A DNA stretch of 26,024 bases from positions 1 through 26,024 of the forward strand of contig SFHK01000064.1 in assembly GCA_004556395.1 (NCBI GenBank), in the 5' to 3' direction. The notes under the pieces were generated by a model, which was given only the letters and a program-made list of their open reading frames with translations, did not search any database and was not told the origin of the DNA. The stretch comes from Clostridiales bacterium (GTDB taxonomy: Bacteria; Bacillota; Clostridia; Christensenellales; Aristaeellaceae). The position numbers and the translations under genes are program-made. Below are positions 6,206-14,369 of this stretch, piece after piece; positions within the stretch are counted from its first letter, which is position 1, and each line of letters begins with the position of its first letter.

Positions 6206-8652
6206 AGCTGCACCTTATCCAGATGCCACACCCTGTCGTTGTATTCGCCGATGGTGCGGTCGCTGGCGAAAATCCACGAGCGCGCGGTGTTGATGACGGC
6301 CTTGCGCGTCCACGCGCGGCGATCCAGATAATTCTTGCCGATGGCGGCCTGCGCGCGCAGGTATCCGGGCAGGTCGGAGAGCACCAGATACTGGTCGGCG
6401 CAGCTGTTGCCGTCGCCGAAGAGCAGCGAATGATACAGGTCGCGGAAGATGCCGGGCTCGCCGGGGCACAGCGTGCCGTCGATCAGCTGTGTCAGCGCAC
6501 GGCGAATCTCGGCGTTGGTTTCGAAGATGCCGCTGGCGCGGCTGGGCTGCGCGTAGGCGGCCTCCACCTCCTCGGCGGTCATGCCGAAGATGTAGATGTT
6601 GTCCGCGCCCACCGCGTCGAAGATTTCCACGTTCGCGCCGTCCATCGTGCCGATGGTCACCGCGCCGTTCATCATGAACTTCATGTTGCCGGTGCCGCTG
6701 GCCTCCTTGCCCGCGGTGGAAAGCTGCTCGCTCACCTCGGCCGCCGGCATCAGCACCTCGGCCACGGACACGCAGTAGTTCTCCACAAACACGACCTTCA
6801 GCATTTCGCGCGCGCGGGGATTCGCGTCCACCAGCCGCGCGATTTCGTTGATCAGGCGAATGATCAGCTTGGCGCGGTAGTAGCCGGGCGCGGCCTTCGC
6901 GCCGAACAGATACGTGCGCGGATGCATGGTGTAGTTCGGGTCGTCCATGATGCGGTTGTACAGAATCAGGATGGCCAGCGCGTTCATCAGCTGGCGCTTG
7001 TATTCATGAAGGCGCTTCGCCTGCACGTCGAAGATGTCGTCCGGGCGCAGGATCACGCCCTGCGTGCGGAGCAGGCGCTCCGCCAGCCGCTGCTTGTTGC
7101 CCTTCTTTGCCGCGTCGAACTTCTCAAGGAACGCCGCGTCGTCCTTCATCGCCTCAAGATCGGCCAGACGGCGGTAGTCCTTGCGCCACGCCGGGCCGAT
7201 GGCCTCGTCGATCAGCGAGGACAGCCGGTAGTTGCTCTGCATCAGCCAGCGGCGGTGCGTGATGCCGTTGGTGATGGAGATGAACTTATCCGGGTCGGCG
7301 AGGTAGAAATCGTGGAACACGTCCTTTTTCAGGATGTCGGTGTGAATGCGGCTTACGCCGTTGACCGTGTGCGACATGCTGACGCACAGGTTCGCCATGT
7401 TCACGCGGCCGTAGCCCAGCACGGCCATATGGCCGATGCGTTCCCACTGGCCGGGGAAGAAGTTCCACAGGCGCGCGCATTCGCGGCGGTTGATCTCCTC
7501 CAGAATCATATAAATGCGCGGCAGCTGCTGCTTTACCATGTCCTCCGGCCACTTTTCCAGCGCCTCGCTCAGCACGGTGTGGTTGGTGTAGGCGAAGGTG
7601 CGGCGGGTGATGTCCTCAGCCTCGGACCAGCCCAGACCCATTTCGTCGATCAGTATGCGCATCAATTCCGGAATCGCCATGCCGGGATGGGTGTCGTTGA
7701 CGTGCAGCGCCACCTTGTCCGGGAAGATTCTGAAATTCCTGCCATAGACCTTGATGAAGTCGTTCACGGCGTACTGAACCGACGCGCTGGAAAGGAAGTA
7801 CTGCTGCTTCAGGCGCAGCTCCTTGCCCTCGTAGTGGTTGTCGTCGGGATACAGCACCTTGCTGATGACCTCGGCCAGCTCCTTTTCCTCCACCGCGCGG
7901 GCGTAGTCGCCGCGGTTGAAGGACTGAATGTCAAACGAGCTCTTGGCGCGCGCCGACCAGCACCGGAGCATGTTGACCATGGTGCTGTCGTAGCCAAGGC
8001 AGGGAATATCATAGGGCACGGCCTGCACGGTGGTATAGCCGACGTGGCGGTACTTCGTGCGTCCCTCTTCCTCATAGGTTTCCACATGCCCGCCGAAGCG
8101 CACCTCCACCGTCTGATCGGGGCGGCACACCTCCCACATGTTGCCGTTTTCCAGCCAGTTGTCGGGCTGCTCCACCTGGAAGCCGCCCACGATCTTCTGC
8201 CGGAACAGGCCGTATTCATAGCGGATGGTCATGCCCATCGCCGGAAGCTGCATGGTGGTGAGCGAGTCGAGGAAGCACGCGGCCAGCCGTCCCAGACCGC
8301 CATTGCCCAGACCCGGCTCCGGCTCCTGCTCAAAAATCAGCGAGCCGTCCAGCCCCAGCTCCTTGAGCGCGCGCACATAGTTCGACTCGTTCACGAGCGA
8401 GACCATGTTGTTGTGCAGCGCGCGTCCCACCAGAAACTCGGCGGACAGATAATACAGCTTCTTGCACTTCTGGCGCTTGCGTTCGCCGCGCGACGCGGTG
8501 CGGCGGCGCATGACCTCGTCCTTCACCGTCTGCGCCAGCGCGTCGTACAGCTGGGCGCGGGTCGCGTCCTCGATTTCGCAGCCGTAGTTTCGTTCCAGCT
8601 TCTGAATGATGGACGATTTAATTTCTTCTACCGTCAGGCGTTCGATTTCCAC
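6202..8652 (-). CDS. glgP: Glycogen / maltodextrin phosphorylase
   Basis: This 816-residue GT35 enzyme matches the family's usual length. The N-terminal half includes KKLYYLSAEFLVGRALHNN and EPGLGNGGLGRLAACFLDS. The C-terminal half has the pyridoxal phosphate site, EASGTGNMKFMMNGA and IGTMDGANVEI, with the cofactor lysine in GTGNMK. It cleaves alpha-1,4 glucan with phosphate to give glucose-1-phosphate in the cytosol. A longer frame starts at a GTG at 8679, but GGAGGG lies inside that extension, 8 bases before a GTG at 8652 (VEIERLTVEE), so the shorter start is preferred. The GH13 gene follows by ATGA overlap, making a two-gene glucan-breakdown operon. Confidence 0.95.
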   Translation of the reverse strand: MEIERLTVEEIKSSIIQKLERNYGCEIEDATRAQLYDALAQTVKDEVMRRRTASRGERKRQKCKKLYYLSAEFLVGRALHNNMVSLVNESNYVRALKELGLDGSLIFEQEPEPGLGNGGLGRLAACFLDSLTTMQLPAMGMTIRYEYGLFRQKIVGGFQVEQPDNWLENGNMWEVCRPDQTVEVRFGGHVETYEEEGRTKYRHVGYTTVQAVPYDIPCLGYDSTMVNMLRCWSARAKSSFDIQSFNRGDYARAVEEKELAEVISKVLYPDDNHYEGKELRLKQQYFLSSASVQYAVNDFIKVYGRNFRIFPDKVALHVNDTHPGMAIPELMRILIDEMGLGWSEAEDITRRTFAYTNHTVLSEALEKWPEDMVKQQLPRIYMILEEINRRECARLWNFFPGQWERIGHMAVLGYGRVNMANLCVSMSHTVNGVSRIHTDILKKDVFHDFYLADPDKFISITNGITHRRWLMQSNYRLSSLIDEAIGPAWRKDYRRLADLEAMKDDAAFLEKFDAAKKGNKQRLAERLLRTQGVILRPDDIFDVQAKRLHEYKRQLMNALAILILYNRIMDDPNYTMHPRTYLFGAKAAPGYYRAKLIIRLINEIARLVDANPRAREMLKVVFVENYCVSVAEVLMPAAEVSEQLSTAGKEASGTGNMKFMMNGAVTIGTMDGANVEIFDAVGADNIYIFGMTAEEVEAAYAQPSRASGIFETNAEIRRALTQLIDGTLCPGEPGIFRDLYHSLLFGDGNSCADQYLVLSDLPGYLRAQAAIGKNYLDRRAWTRKAVINTARSWIFASDRTIGEYNDRVWHLDKVQL

Positions 8653-8693
8653 TGAGCAATCCCTCCGATTCTCTGGCACGCCAAATTGAATAT

Positions 8694-8722
8694 ATTATAT
8701 CATTTCCGCCGCGTCCATGCAA
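8694..8722 (-). promoter_or_regulatory. Promoter of glgP operon
   Basis: On the minus strand TATAAT (8699-8694) lies 17 bases after TTGCAT (8722-8717). It fires about 35 bases before the chosen glgP start codon and diverges from the envelope operon promoter. Confidence 0.7.
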
Positions 8723-8791
8723 GACAGCTTTCGTGTGTGCGGAGAATTTTGCGCTTGCGTCCGAAAACCGGCGAATTTTCTTTGGTGGATA

Positions 8792-8820
8792 TTGCGATTT
8801 TGTGTCGATCGTTGTATACT
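8792..8820 (+). promoter_or_regulatory. Promoter of the envelope polymer operon
   Basis: TTGCGA at 8792-8797, a 17-base spacer and TATACT at 8815-8820. The predicted start point (about 8827) falls on the first in-frame ATG (8826), which argues that translation starts further down, at TTG 8859. Confidence 0.7.
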
Positions 8821-8858
8821 ATACGATGAATGAATCTGCCCACGGAGGTGAAAAGCGG

Positions 8859-9452
8859 TTGTTTTACGCGAGATATGCCAAGCGCGCGATCGACGTTGTG
8901 CTGGCAATCCTGTTGCTGATTGCCCTTGCGATACCCATGCTGATGATCGCCGCGCTGATTCGGCTGGACTCCCGCGGCCGCGTGCTCTTCTGCCAGAAGC
9001 GGCTGGGACTGCATGAGCAGCCCTTCACCATATACAAATTTCGCACCATGCGCGTGGACGCGCCCAGCGAAATGCCCACCCGCATGCTGACCGGCTCGGC
9101 GCACTACATCACCCGCGTGGGCAAATACCTGCGCATTTCGAGCCTTGACGAGCTTCCGCAGCTGTTTAATATCCTCAAGGGCGATATGTCGTTTGTGGGC
9201 CCGCGCCCGACGCTGGAAAACGAAACCGCGCTCACCCGCGCGCGCGAACGGGAAAACGCCTACAGCGTGCGCCCGGGGCTGACCGGGCTTGCGCAGATTC
9301 GCGGCCGCGACGAGCTTTTGCCGGACGAAAAGGCGTATCTGGACGGCGTTTACGTGCGCAATATGAGTTTGTACTACGATTTCCGCATTGTGCTGGGCAC
9401 GGTTTTCGCCGTCGTCAACGCGGAGGGCTATCAGGAGGGCGGCGACGAATGA
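8859..9452 (+). CDS. Monotopic phosphoglycosyl transferase (undecaprenyl-phosphate sugar transferase)
   Basis: This is a 197-residue small-form bacterial sugar transferase (PglC/WcaJ core). One hydrophobic membrane-insertion helix (about 12-35) follows KRAIDVV. Next come YKFRTM, the catalytic Asp-Glu pair (D97-E98) in SSLDELPQLFNILKGDMSFVGPRP, and RPGLTGLAQI. It transfers a phospho-sugar from a nucleotide sugar to undecaprenyl phosphate on the inner membrane face, starting a surface glycan. The TTG at 8859 lies 7 bases after GGAGGTGA and is preferred over ATG 8826, which sits at the transcription start. It is the first gene of a seven-gene operon and overlaps the next by ATGA. Confidence 0.9.
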   Translation: MFYARYAKRAIDVVLAILLLIALAIPMLMIAALIRLDSRGRVLFCQKRLGLHEQPFTIYKFRTMRVDAPSEMPTRMLTGSAHYITRVGKYLRISSLDELPQLFNILKGDMSFVGPRPTLENETALTRARERENAYSVRPGLTGLAQIRGRDELLPDEKAYLDGVYVRNMSLYYDFRIVLGTVFAVVNAEGYQEGGDE

Positions 9453-10333
9453 GCAGAATTTCCGTGATCATCAGCACCTACCGGCGCGACGAGAGCCTGA
9501 AAACGGCGGTCGCGTCCGTGCGCGCGCAGACGTACCCGGACGTCGAAATTCTGATTGCCGACGACAACGCCGATCCGGCGTGGAACGGGAAGGTGGCGCG
9601 CGTCGCCGCGGAATACGGCGCGCGGCACATCGTGAACGAACAGAACCTCGGCTCGGCGCGCAACCGCAACCATGCCGCGTCGCTTGCCACGGGCGAATAT
9701 CTGGCGTTTCTGGACGACGACGACCGGTACCGGCCGGACAAGCTCGCGCGCCAGCATGCCTGCATCCGCGAAAACAACGCGGACATGTGCATCGAGGATC
9801 TGACGCTTGTAAACGAGGACGGCCGCTTCATCGAAACCCGCTCGCGCCGCTATCTGATAAACGCGAAGCCGCGGGACTATATGAAGCTGCACGTGCTCTA
9901 CCACATGACCAGCCCGGACACGCTGATGTTCCGGAAAAGCTATTTTGAGGCGTTCGGCGGGTTCGCGCCCATCGATCTGGGCGACGATTTCTACCTGATG
10001 GAGCGCGCCATCGAGCAGGGCGGAACGCTGTGCTACCATCCCTATGCGGGCACGGTGGCCGTGGTGCATTCGCGCGAAAGCGGGCTGTCCAGCGGCGCAA
10101 ACAAGCTGAAGTGCGAAAACGACGAGTTTCCCTATCTGATCAAATTCCGGCCGCTGTTCACGGCCGCCGAGTGGCGCAGCGTGCGCGCGCGGCACTATGC
10201 CGTGGTTTCGTTCGCCTATCTGCGCATGAAGAAATACGTGCCCTGTCTTCTGAACGCGGCGCGGGCGTTTTTCCTGTCGCCGAAGATGTGCGTGAAGCTG
10301 ATTGTGGACGCGAAGGGAGGCGGGCGGCGATGA
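9449..10333 (+). CDS. Family 2 glycosyltransferase
   Basis: The 294-residue GT-A fold enzyme opens with MSRISVIISTYRRDESL and has the nucleotide-binding ILIADDNADP, NLGSARNRNHA, and the metal-binding acidic run FLDDDDRYRPDKL at about residues 88-100. GDDFYLMERAIEQG is the likely acceptor-side acidic motif. There is no clear membrane helix, so it is probably peripheral at the inner membrane face, extending the lipid-linked sugar made by the preceding phosphoglycosyl transferase. It starts in an ATGA overlap with that gene and ends in an ATGA overlap with licD. Sugar donor and linkage cannot be read from sequence. Confidence 0.9.
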   Translation: MSRISVIISTYRRDESLKTAVASVRAQTYPDVEILIADDNADPAWNGKVARVAAEYGARHIVNEQNLGSARNRNHAASLATGEYLAFLDDDDRYRPDKLARQHACIRENNADMCIEDLTLVNEDGRFIETRSRRYLINAKPRDYMKLHVLYHMTSPDTLMFRKSYFEAFGGFAPIDLGDDFYLMERAIEQGGTLCYHPYAGTVAVVHSRESGLSSGANKLKCENDEFPYLIKFRPLFTAAEWRSVRARHYAVVSFAYLRMKKYVPCLLNAARAFFLSPKMCVKLIVDAKGGGRR

Positions 10334-11268
10334 TTTCCAGCCGGAAGGCGATGGCGGTTTCCGAGGAAAACGCGGAGGGGCTGTACGAGCCCACCGCGGA
10401 CGAAATGGCGCGGATGAAGCGCGTGATGCTGATGATGTACCGGGACGTGGCGCGCGTGTGCCGCGAAAACGGGCTTACGCTGATGCTGGGCGGCGGCAGC
10501 GCGCTGGGCGCGGTGCGCCACGGCGGCTACATTCCGTGGGACGACGACATCGACCTGATGATGCCGCGCGCCGATTACGAAGCGTTCAAGCGCGTGTTTC
10601 CGCAGGCGCTGGGCGAGAAATACGTGCTTCAGGCGCCCAACACCCCCGGATGCGAGATTTCCAACACGTTTATGAAGATCATCCTGCGCGGCACCGAGCG
10701 GCTGGAGCTTCAGAAGCTGAACGCCCCCGGCGCACACGGCTTATGGCTGGACGTGTTTCCCATCGACAACGCGCCCGCGTCCGCCGCGGCGCGCGCCGTG
10801 CGCGGCTTCTTTATCGACGCGCTTAACTATCTGGCCGTGTCCAACTACCTGCGCACATTTGACAGCGCCGCGCTGCGCGAATACGTTTCCGCAGCGCCCG
10901 CGGCGAAGCGCAACTATCGCCTGCGCATGGCGCTGGGCGCGCTGACGGCGTTTCTGCCCTACCGCACGCTGTACAACCTGTTCGACCGCGCGGCGCAGAT
11001 GAAAAAGAACACCGGCTGGATCACCGTGCCCACCGGCATTCGCCATTACGCGGGCGAAGCGCACCGGGCGAGCGCGTATTTCCCGCCATCGGAATGGAAA
11101 TTCGAGGGCGAGATGGTGCTTCTGCCCGGCGACGCGCACGAGTACCTTTCGCAGCTCTACGGCCCGGACTACATGACGCCGCCGCCCGAGGGCCGGCGCG
11201 AGCGGCATTATTACGTGGCGCTCGATCTGGGCGCGTACGGAAACGAGGCTGACGATGAAAAACGCTAA
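10330..11268 (+). CDS. LicD family phosphotransferase
   Basis: The 312-residue protein carries the LicD nucleotidyltransferase-fold core, LMLGGGSALGAVRHGGYIPW followed by DDDIDLMMPRADYEAF, at about residues 54-86, then HGLWLDVFPIDNAP. Characterised LicD proteins move phosphocholine from CDP-choline to teichoic acid sugars, and relatives move other phospho-groups such as ribitol or glycerol phosphate onto surface glycans. The companion choline uptake and activation genes (licA-C) are absent here, while CDP-glycerol-type polymerases and a cytidylyltransferase are present. A polyol phosphate donor is therefore as likely as choline. The start overlaps the GT2 stop (ATGA), and the 3' end overlaps the next gene by 14 bases. 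Confidence 0.88.
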   Translation: MISSRKAMAVSEENAEGLYEPTADEMARMKRVMLMMYRDVARVCRENGLTLMLGGGSALGAVRHGGYIPWDDDIDLMMPRADYEAFKRVFPQALGEKYVLQAPNTPGCEISNTFMKIILRGTERLELQKLNAPGAHGLWLDVFPIDNAPASAAARAVRGFFIDALNYLAVSNYLRTFDSAALREYVSAAPAAKRNYRLRMALGALTAFLPYRTLYNLFDRAAQMKKNTGWITVPTGIRHYAGEAHRASAYFPPSEWKFEGEMVLLPGDAHEYLSQLYGPDYMTPPPEGRRERHYYVALDLGAYGNEADDEKR

Positions 11269-12430
11269 AACGCTTGCACGCATCGCGCTGTCCGCGCTGA
11301 TACGGGTTCTGCTGCTGCCGTTGTGCCTTCTGCCGATTCGAAAAAACCGCGTGCTGTTCGTGAGCTACCGCGGCAAGCAGTATTCGTGCAGCCCGCGGGC
11401 GATTTCCGAAGCGCTGGAGAAAATGAGCGGCGGCGAAATCGAGATCGGCTGGGCGTTCCATCGCCCGCAGGATTTTGAAACGCTTACGGCGCGCGGAATC
11501 CGCGTGCTGGACGACCGCTCCTTCGCCTTTGTCGTATACGCGCTTACCGCGCGCGTGATCTGCACAAACGCCTATTATAAGCCGTTCCTGCCGCGCCGCC
11601 GGGGGCAGTTTTTCCTGCGCACGTGGCACGGCGGCGGCGCGTACAAGCGCGTGGGGCGCGCGGAGAAGCTGCCCGCGCCGCATCGCTTTTACATCCGCAT
11701 GCAGCAGCAGGGCGCGAGCCTGTACACCTCCTCCAGCGAAGCGTTCACGCGCATGACGCTGCGCGAGGCCTTCGACTATCGCGGCGAGGTGCTGGAAACG
11801 GGGCTGCCGCGCAACGACGCGCTGCTGGACGAAGCTGCCCGAAACGAAGCCGCCCGGCGCGCGCGCGCGGCGCTCGGCCTTTCCGAGAACGTGCGGCTGG
11901 CGCTGTACGCGCCCACGTGGCGTGACGACCGGATTCGCGCGCACCAGATCGACTTTGCGCGCCTGAAGGCGGCGCTGTCGGCGCGCTTCGGCGGCGAGTT
12001 CCGCGTTCTGTTCCGCGGGCACTACATCACAGACGGAAACGGCTCGGCGAGCTTTGGCGACGTGGACGCGACGCAATACCCGGATATGCAGGATCTGCTG
12101 GCCGCCTCCGACGTGCTGGTGACCGACTATTCCTCCTGCATGTGGGATATGTCGCTGATCTTCCGGCCCGTATTCCTGTATTGCACCGACCTCAATACCT
12201 ACCGCGCCGACCGCGATTTCTTCACCGACATCCGCACGTGGCCGTTCCCGGTCAGCGAGACCAACGACGAGCTGGAGCAGACCATCCTGCGCTTTGACGA
12301 GGACGCGTACCGCGAAGCCGTCCGCCGCCATCACCGCGAGCTGGGCAGCTGCGAAACCGGCCATGCCGCGCGCGACGCCGCGGCGCGCATCTATTTCGAG
12401 TGTACCGGAAAGGAGCCCAAGCCGTGTTGA
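11255..12430 (+). CDS. CDP-glycerol:glycerophosphotransferase family protein, paralogue A
   Basis: The 391-residue TagB/TagF-type GT-B protein begins with a hydrophobic, basic membrane-associating N-terminus (about residues 8-30). It then has FFLRTWHGGGAYKRVG, with the catalytic His of the WHG motif, LALYAPTWRDD, FRGHYITDG (the second His position, usually RxHP), and YPDMQDLLAASDVLVTDYSS followed by RDFFTDI. It would add polyol phosphate units from CDP-glycerol or CDP-ribitol to a lipid-linked acceptor at the inner membrane face. It lacks the extra N-terminal domains of large TagF proteins. It is followed immediately by a close paralogue. GAGG lies 6 bases before the ATG. Confidence 0.9.
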   Translation: MKNAKTLARIALSALIRVLLLPLCLLPIRKNRVLFVSYRGKQYSCSPRAISEALEKMSGGEIEIGWAFHRPQDFETLTARGIRVLDDRSFAFVVYALTARVICTNAYYKPFLPRRRGQFFLRTWHGGGAYKRVGRAEKLPAPHRFYIRMQQQGASLYTSSSEAFTRMTLREAFDYRGEVLETGLPRNDALLDEAARNEAARRARAALGLSENVRLALYAPTWRDDRIRAHQIDFARLKAALSARFGGEFRVLFRGHYITDGNGSASFGDVDATQYPDMQDLLAASDVLVTDYSSCMWDMSLIFRPVFLYCTDLNTYRADRDFFTDIRTWPFPVSETNDELEQTILRFDEDAYREAVRRHHRELGSCETGHAARDAAARIYFECTGKEPKPC

Positions 12431-13608
12431 TCTCGCATAAAGCGTCCTATATCATCAAAATCGGCACCGCGCTGGCCGGCCGCGCGATCGTCAGTCCGCT
12501 GTGCCTTCTGCCCATTCAGAAAAAGCGCGTGCTGTTTCAGAGCTTCCGCGAGAAGCAGTACGCCTGCAACCCGCGCTACATCAGCGAAGCGCTGGAGCGG
12601 CTGTGCCCGGGCGAGCTTGAAATCGGCTGGGCGTTCCGGCAGCCGGAGAAATTCGCCTATCTGCGCGAGCGCGGCATCCGCGTGATGCAGAGCGGCTCAT
12701 GGGAAGCGATTCAGTTCGCGCTCACGGCGAAGGTCGTGTGCATGAACACGTACTATAAGCCCACCCTGCCCCGGCGGCGCGGCCAGTATTTCCTGCGCAC
12801 GTGGCACGGCGGCGGCGCGTACAAGCGTGTGGGCAGCATGACGAAGATGGAATGGTATGACCGCGTTTACATCGACATGCAGCAGAGCGGTGCGAACCTG
12901 TATCTGTCGTCCAGCAAAATGTTCACCGATCTCGTGCTGCGCAAGTCCTTCGGCTACACCGGCGAGGTGATGGAGGAGGGCATGCCGCGCAACGACCTTC
13001 TGGTGCGCGGCGCGCCGGAGGAAATGGTGCGCGCCATCCGCGAGCGAATCGGCCTGAAGGACGGCGAGCATCTGGCGCTCTACGCGCCCACCTACCGCGA
13101 CGACACGCAGGTGCACGCCTTTGGGCTGGACTACGCCGCGCTGACGGACGCGCTGTCGGCGCGCTTCGGCGGCGCGTGGCGCGCGGGCTTTCGCAGCCAT
13201 CACGTGACGATGTATTACGAGAAGGGCGACAACACGCACGGCGCGCTCGACCTGACGGATTATCCGGACATGCAGGAGCTGCTTCTGGCGGCGGACGTGC
13301 TGGTGACCGACTATTCCTCCAGCATCTGGGATATGTCGCTGGCGTTCAAGCCCACGTTCCTCTATTGTCCCGACCTCGACCGCTACCGCGCCGAGCGCGA
13401 TTTCTATATCGACATTCACGAGTGGCCGTTCCCGCTCGCCGCGGACAACGCCGCTCTGGCCGCCAACATTCGGGGCTTTGACGAGGAAAAATACCGCGCG
13501 GACGTCGCCGCGCACCACGCGCGGCTGGGCTCCTGCGAAACGGGTCACGCGTCCGAGGCCGCGGCGCGGCGCATCATGCAGGTGTGCGGCGTTACAGAGA
13601 AGAATTGA
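12424..13608 (+). CDS. CDP-glycerol:glycerophosphotransferase family protein, paralogue B
   Basis: This 394-residue protein resembles the preceding one along its whole length: the same PLCLLPI...K.RVLF entry, YFLRTWHGGGAYKRVG, LALYAPTYRDD, LLAADVLVTDYSS, RDFYIDIHEWPFPL and the terminal LGSCETGHA. It is a clear tandem duplication. The GTG at 12424 is 8 bases after AGGAG and overlaps the previous stop. The TTG right after it (12427) is the alternative, and a GTG at 12400 precedes the ribosome binding site and is rejected. At the second active-site His the sequence is FRSHHVTMYY with a short insertion, so the two paralogues probably differ in acceptor or in priming versus polymerising. Confidence 0.9.
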   Translation: MLISHKASYIIKIGTALAGRAIVSPLCLLPIQKKRVLFQSFREKQYACNPRYISEALERLCPGELEIGWAFRQPEKFAYLRERGIRVMQSGSWEAIQFALTAKVVCMNTYYKPTLPRRRGQYFLRTWHGGGAYKRVGSMTKMEWYDRVYIDMQQSGANLYLSSSKMFTDLVLRKSFGYTGEVMEEGMPRNDLLVRGAPEEMVRAIRERIGLKDGEHLALYAPTYRDDTQVHAFGLDYAALTDALSARFGGAWRAGFRSHHVTMYYEKGDNTHGALDLTDYPDMQELLLAADVLVTDYSSSIWDMSLAFKPTFLYCPDLDRYRAERDFYIDIHEWPFPLAADNAALAANIRGFDEEKYRADVAAHHARLGSCETGHASEAAARRIMQVCGVTEKN

Positions 13609-13622
13609 CGGGAGGATATGCC

Positions 13623-14348
13623 ATGAACGCAGGATTGATTTTCGCCGGCGGCACGGGCACGCGCATGAGCTCGCGCACGCGCCCCAAGCAGTTTCTGGAG
13701 CTGAACGGCAAGCCCATCATCGTTCATACGCTGGAATACTTCGAGGAAAGCCCGATCATCGACGCGGTGTGCGTGGTGTGTCTGGAAAGCTGGATCGACT
13801 TTCTGAAGGGTCTGCTGGAAAAGTATCGGCTGACCAAGGTGCGCTGGGTCGTGCCCGGCGGCGAAACCGGGCAGGGTTCGATCTTCAACGGCCTGAAGGC
13901 CATTCACGACAGCGGCGCCGACCCTGCGGACACGCTGGTTCTGATTCACGACGGCGTGCGCCCGCTGATCAGTACGAAGATTATCGAGGACGTGGTCGCC
14001 TGCGCGCGCAAAAACGGCAACGCCGTCACCGTGACCAGCGCCTACGAGACGATCATCACCGTGGACGAGAACGAGCAGGTGGAGGACGTGGTCGACCGCA
14101 AGCGCGCCAAGCTCGCCCGCGCGCCGCAGGCGTTCTTCCTGAAGGATATTTACGGCGCGCATCTGCGCGCGCACGAGGAGGGCTACACCGGCGCGATCGA
14201 CTCCGCCACGCTGATGCGCCACTACGGCGCGCGGCTGTTCACCGTGGAAGGGCCGGTGGAGAACATCAAAATCACCTCGGCCAGCGACTTTTACATCTTC
14301 CGCGCCATCGTCGAGGCGCGGGAGAACAGCCAGATCTGGGGCCTGTGA
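13623..14348 (+). CDS. IspD/TarI-like cytidylyltransferase
   Basis: The 241-residue protein has the nucleotide-binding start AGLIFAGGTGTRMSSRTRPK, then QFLELNGKPIIVHTLEYF, LIHDGVRPLIS, RAPQAFFLKDIYG and ENIKITSASDF. These features belong to the IspD/TarI family. TarI makes CDP-ribitol from ribitol-5-phosphate, and IspD makes CDP-methylerythritol for isoprenoids. The location inside a surface polymer operon beside two CDP-polyol polymerases favours the TarI role, but sequence alone does not exclude IspD. The ATG at 13623 is 7 bases after GGAGG; the longer frame starts inside the previous gene and is not used. A TarJ-type reductase is not seen next to it. Confidence 0.85.
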   Translation: MNAGLIFAGGTGTRMSSRTRPKQFLELNGKPIIVHTLEYFEESPIIDAVCVVCLESWIDFLKGLLEKYRLTKVRWVVPGGETGQGSIFNGLKAIHDSGADPADTLVLIHDGVRPLISTKIIEDVVACARKNGNAVTVTSAYETIITVDENEQVEDVVDRKRAKLARAPQAFFLKDIYGAHLRAHEEGYTGAIDSATLMRHYGARLFTVEGPVENIKITSASDFYIFRAIVEARENSQIWGL

Positions 14349-14369
14349 CGGGCGAAAGGAGCACCGTTC

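Noticed and set aside
6223..8655. 810-residue plus-strand frame opposite glgP
   Set aside because: It is antisense to glycogen phosphorylase, with skewed composition and no family features. It is open only because of codon bias in the real gene.
8733..8858. N-terminal extension of the phosphoglycosyl transferase to 8733 or to ATG 8826
   Set aside because: Both lie upstream of or at the predicted transcription start, while TTG 8859 has a GGAGGTGA at ideal distance and fits the family N-terminus.
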